In this document: in pieces, positions 5,080 to 5,846 of the stretch | How positions within the stretch are numbered: position 1 is the first letter of the stretch | How the letters are laid out: every line of letters starts with the position of its first letter | Origin: JAAYDY01 sp964500225 | GTDB taxonomy: Bacteria > Planctomycetota > Phycisphaerae > FEN-1346 > JAACEH01 | NCBI GenBank assembly: GCA_964500225.1 | Contig: CAZCOA010000074.1 | Span: 1 to 5,846, forward strand | Reading direction: 5' to 3' | Length of the DNA stretch: 5,846 nucleotides | The notes under the pieces: generated by a model | Told to the model about the DNA's origin: nothing | What the model saw: only the letters and a program-made list of their open reading frames with translations | Database searches by the model: none | Translations under genes and position numbers: made by a program

Positions 5080-5846
5080 ATGCGGCGGTGTGTCATCGGG
5101 CGATGGGCGGCGTGCGCCACGGCGGCCATGGCGTGGGCGGCGGCGGGCACGGCGGTTGCGCAGACGGCAAGTGGGGATCGTGGGGTCGGCGCGGAGGTGG
5201 CGCGAGGAAGAGGTCTCGTCGTGCATCGCGAGATGGTGATGACGGCGGACGAGGCGTACGAGAAGGGGATGGGCGCGTGGGACGTTCGCCTGGCGCGTGA
5301 GGGCAGGGGCGTGGTGCTGTTCGACCGGACGCTGATCGAGGACGACGGCCCGGGCGTCGGCAGCGACTCGAAGTGGCTGGAGAAGGATCGGTCGCCGGTC
5401 GAGCCGATCGAGGGGCTGACGCAGATCAAGAAGGTGCTGCACGTCGAGCGGCCGGAGGCCGTCGAGGCGTACCTGGTGGTGCCGGAGGGGGTGGGCGAGA
5501 TCAAGGTGAACGGGAGCCCGCTGGTGCGGAATCCTCGGACGAGGTATCCGGCGGTGCCGACGGCGCTACTGAAGCAGGGGGACAACGAGATCGTGCTGTC
5601 GTGTCCGGACGGTGCGGGGCGCACGGTCAAGGTGGCGTTGCGGGAGGATATTCTGCGTAATGCGCCGGATCGGGCGGAGCGTCCGGCGCGGAGTTTCAAG
5701 AGCACCGACGGCGGCGTGACGTGGCAACCGATCGGGGGCGAGGTGCTGGTGCGTTTGCATCTGATCCAGTACCGGTCCGAGGGGCGGTTGGTGTCGCCGG
5801 TGATCGATCTGGCGTCGGGGGCGGAGGGGTCGGCCATGGCGCTTCC
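5080..5846 (+). CDS. Secreted protein with Asp-box (BNR-like) motif, 3'-partial
   Basis: The frame is open from ATG 5080 through the window end: 255 codons plus two bases, so the C-terminus is missing. Residues 1-27 look like a Sec signal peptide: an N-terminal MRRCVIGR, an Ala-rich hydrophobic stretch, and a cleavage site around AVA|Q (27/28). Residues about 115-190 alternate hydrophobic strands and turns (VEAYLVVPEGVGEIKVNG, TALLKQGDNEIVLSCP). This resembles a galactose-binding-like jelly-roll segment (VNG... then LLKxGxNxI), but it is a pattern impression only. Residues 208-215, STDGGVTW, fit the Asp-box S-x-D-G-x-T-W pattern found in sialidases and other beta-propellers, and RLVSPVIDL follows. 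A periplasmic or extracellular carbohydrate-active or carbohydrate-binding protein is a reasonable guess. A single Asp-box does not prove a sialidase. A weak ribosome binding site (GAGAGG, about 8 nt) precedes the ATG. The 42-nt gap suggests an operon with the PLP enzyme. Confidence 0.75.
   Translation, partial: MRRCVIGRWAACATAAMAWAAAGTAVAQTASGDRGVGAEVARGRGLVVHREMVMTADEAYEKGMGAWDVRLAREGRGVVLFDRTLIEDDGPGVGSDSKWLEKDRSPVEPIEGLTQIKKVLHVERPEAVEAYLVVPEGVGEIKVNGSPLVRNPRTRYPAVPTALLKQGDNEIVLSCPDGAGRTVKVALREDILRNAPDRAERPARSFKSTDGGVTWQPIGGEVLVRLHLIQYRSEGRLVSPVIDLASGAEGSAMAL

Noticed and set aside
1..5846. CRISPR arrays, tRNA or rRNA genes, insertion sequences, phage or toxin-antitoxin or defence modules
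   Set aside because: I found no regularly spaced repeats, no tRNA- or rRNA-like segment, no transposase or integrase motif, and no terminal inverted repeats. The gene content is metabolic and maturation functions.

Overview
High-GC bacterial DNA (by eye well above 65% G+C) with densely packed genes. It carries the 3' end of one gene, four complete genes and the 5' end of a sixth. Nothing fixes the taxon. The G-rich coding style and the gene mix would fit a Planctomycetota-like or other high-GC environmental bacterium, but this is a weak guess.

Layout. (1) Positions 2-886, + strand: 3' part of a pabB-type chorismate-binding enzyme, interrupted by an in-frame TAG at 704-706 exactly where the family has a conserved Tyr. 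The conserved C-terminal coding sequence continues intact in the same frame to a TGA at 884-886. (2) 887-1079: convergent spacer with a GC-rich hairpin. (3) 1080-2085, - strand: two-gene operon hypA-hypB for nickel delivery to [NiFe] hydrogenase (or urease). The genes are 1 nt apart and each has a clear Shine-Dalgarno sequence. (4) 2086-2313: divergent intergenic region with a strong sigma70-type promoter facing right (TTGACG-N16-TATAAT) and a weaker one facing hypA. (5) 2314-3609, + strand: a divergent N-acetylglucosamine-6-phosphate deacetylase (NagA-like amidohydrolase). (6) 3610-3999: 390-bp non-coding gap with a sigma54-like -24/-12 sequence. (7) 4000-5037, + strand: PLP enzyme of the D-cysteine desulfhydrase/ACC deaminase family whose residues point to the desulfhydrase side. 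(8) 5080 to the window end, + strand: 5' part of a secreted protein with a signal peptide, a probable beta-sandwich segment and an Asp-box (BNR-like) motif.

The genes do not form one pathway: folate precursor synthesis, nickel-enzyme maturation, amino-sugar catabolism, D-cysteine/thiol breakdown and an exported protein. Only hypA-hypB is a clear functional unit. I found no new multi-gene system. The observations most worth checking are the amber codon in pabB, the replaced HLEGP motif in the NagA-like enzyme, and the strand-dependent codon bias: + strand genes favour NNG codons, while the - strand hyp genes favour NNC.
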